Below are positions 6,092 through 6,606 of a DNA stretch of 6,606 nucleotides, one piece after another. The notes under the pieces are model-generated. The model saw only the letters and a program-made list of their open reading frames with translations. It was not told where the DNA came from and did not search any database. The position numbers and the translations under genes were made by a program. Source of the stretch: Bacteriovoracaceae bacterium UBA2428 (lineage in GTDB: Bacteria > Bdellovibrionota > UBA2428); assembly GCA_002343545.1 (NCBI GenBank), contig DDRA01000137.1:1-6606 (forward strand). The letters run 5' to 3'. Each line of letters opens with the position of its first letter. Within the stretch, counting starts at the first letter, position 1.

Positions 6092-6606
6092 GGTTCTCGT
6101 CGCAGGCCTGCTCGCGCTCGCGGGTTGCCAGAAGGAGCCACGTCCCGTCGATAAGATCGTCCTGGGCGTTCAGCCGAACGAGGCGAAGAAGGATCTTTCG
6201 GCGTTCGTGGCCGAGTTGGCTAAACGAACGGCTTTGAAGATCGAGATTCGCGAGCCGAAAGATTACGCGGATCTCGTAAGCCGCTTTAAAAACAAAGACG
6301 TCGATTTCGCGTTTTTCACGGCGCTAACTTTTTTGTCGGCGGAACGGGAAGCGGGCGCCAAGGCATTGCTCAAGAAAGTGTACGGAGCCTCGGAGTTTTA
6401 CTACTCGGCCATCATTGTTCGTAAGAACTCGGGGATCAAAGATCTCTCGCAGCTTAAGGGGAAGACGATCGGTTTCGTCGATCCGAAGAGCACGAGCGGC
6501 TATCTTTATCCTCGGATCATGCTCAGGGAGGCGGGACTCGATGCAGGGCCCGAAGCCAAAGCCGGAATGGGGCTCGTAAGCCACGTGTTTTGCGGAACCC
6601 ATAAAG
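6054..6606 (+). CDS. PhnD-family phosphate/phosphonate-type substrate-binding lipoprotein (partial, 3' end outside window)
   Basis: The first 184 codons of a periplasmic binding protein are present and the frame runs off the window. The start is a lipoprotein signal: basic residues 5-9 (RIRRK), a hydrophobic core (13-22), and the lipobox LAGC with Cys25 as the lipid-modified residue. Q26 at +2 fits outer-membrane sorting if the enterobacterial rule applies. The mature part shows the PhnD/phosphonate-binding family pattern: VDFAFFTALTFLSAE (83-97), YYSAIIVRKNSGIKDLSQL (116-134), LKGKTIGFVDPKSTSGY (134-150), and RIMLREAGL (154-162). Such proteins bind phosphonate, phosphite or other small ligands for ABC uptake, or act as ligand sensors; the ligand cannot be told. 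The ATG at 6054, inside tatC, is preferred because it gives a normal lipoprotein signal; GTG 6015 is an in-frame alternative that adds 13 unlikely residues. Confidence 0.88.
   Translation, partial: MGALRIRRKLFPRVLVAGLLALAGCQKEPRPVDKIVLGVQPNEAKKDLSAFVAELAKRTALKIEIREPKDYADLVSRFKNKDVDFAFFTALTFLSAEREAGAKALLKKVYGASEFYYSAIIVRKNSGIKDLSQLKGKTIGFVDPKSTSGYLYPRIMLREAGLDAGPEAKAGMGLVSHVFCGTHK

Noticed and set aside
1..6606. CRISPR arrays, insertion sequences, tRNA genes, attachment sites
   Set aside because: No spaced direct repeats, transposase motifs, terminal inverted repeats or tRNA cloverleafs were found on reading both strands.

Overview
The window reads as an ordinary chromosomal stretch of a Gram-negative bacterium. 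It holds the end of a ribosomal RNA operon followed by seven protein genes, all on the + strand and closely packed. The Gram-negative reading rests on a periplasmic NagZ-type glycosidase with a signal peptide, a TatB-like protein next to TatC, and a lipoprotein signal. The moderately GC-rich coding, the two-gene transketolase, and the DUF374-type acyltransferase beside a cell-wall hydrolase would suit Bdellovibrionota or another delta-proteobacterial-type lineage. That placement is a low-confidence guess from gene content, because no sequence comparison was possible.

Layout. Bases 1 to about 237 are the 3' end of 23S rRNA. An AT-rich spacer without a tRNA runs to about 431 and is followed by 5S rRNA (about 432-550). 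A very strong intrinsic terminator at 558-595, strikingly like E. coli rrnB T1, closes the rrn operon. An intergenic region (596-751) with a long imperfect hairpin leads into the protein genes. These are a split transketolase (N-terminal half 752-1642, C-terminal half 1652-2632), a DUF374/LPLAT-like membrane-associated protein (2639-3361), a secreted GH3 beta-N-acetylhexosaminidase with a C-terminal extension (3390-5066), tatB (5083-5349), tatC (5336-6091), and the start of a PhnD-family lipoprotein (6054 to the window edge). Spacings are +9, +6, +28, +16, -14 and -38 bases, so most or all of the genes are probably co-transcribed. The one place where transcription or translation may be interrupted is an 8-bp perfect inverted repeat at 3369-3394, which overlaps the start of the GH3 gene.

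How the genes fit together. The transketolase pair supplies the non-oxidative pentose phosphate branch (ribose-5-P and erythrose-4-P). The next four genes concern the envelope: a putative acyltransferase, a peptidoglycan amino-sugar hydrolase, and the twin-arginine export translocase. The last gene is a solute-binding lipoprotein whose transporter is not in view. I found no CRISPR, mobile element, tRNA, defence system or clearly novel system. The points worth a second look are regulatory structures and unusual domain arrangements rather than an unknown machine.
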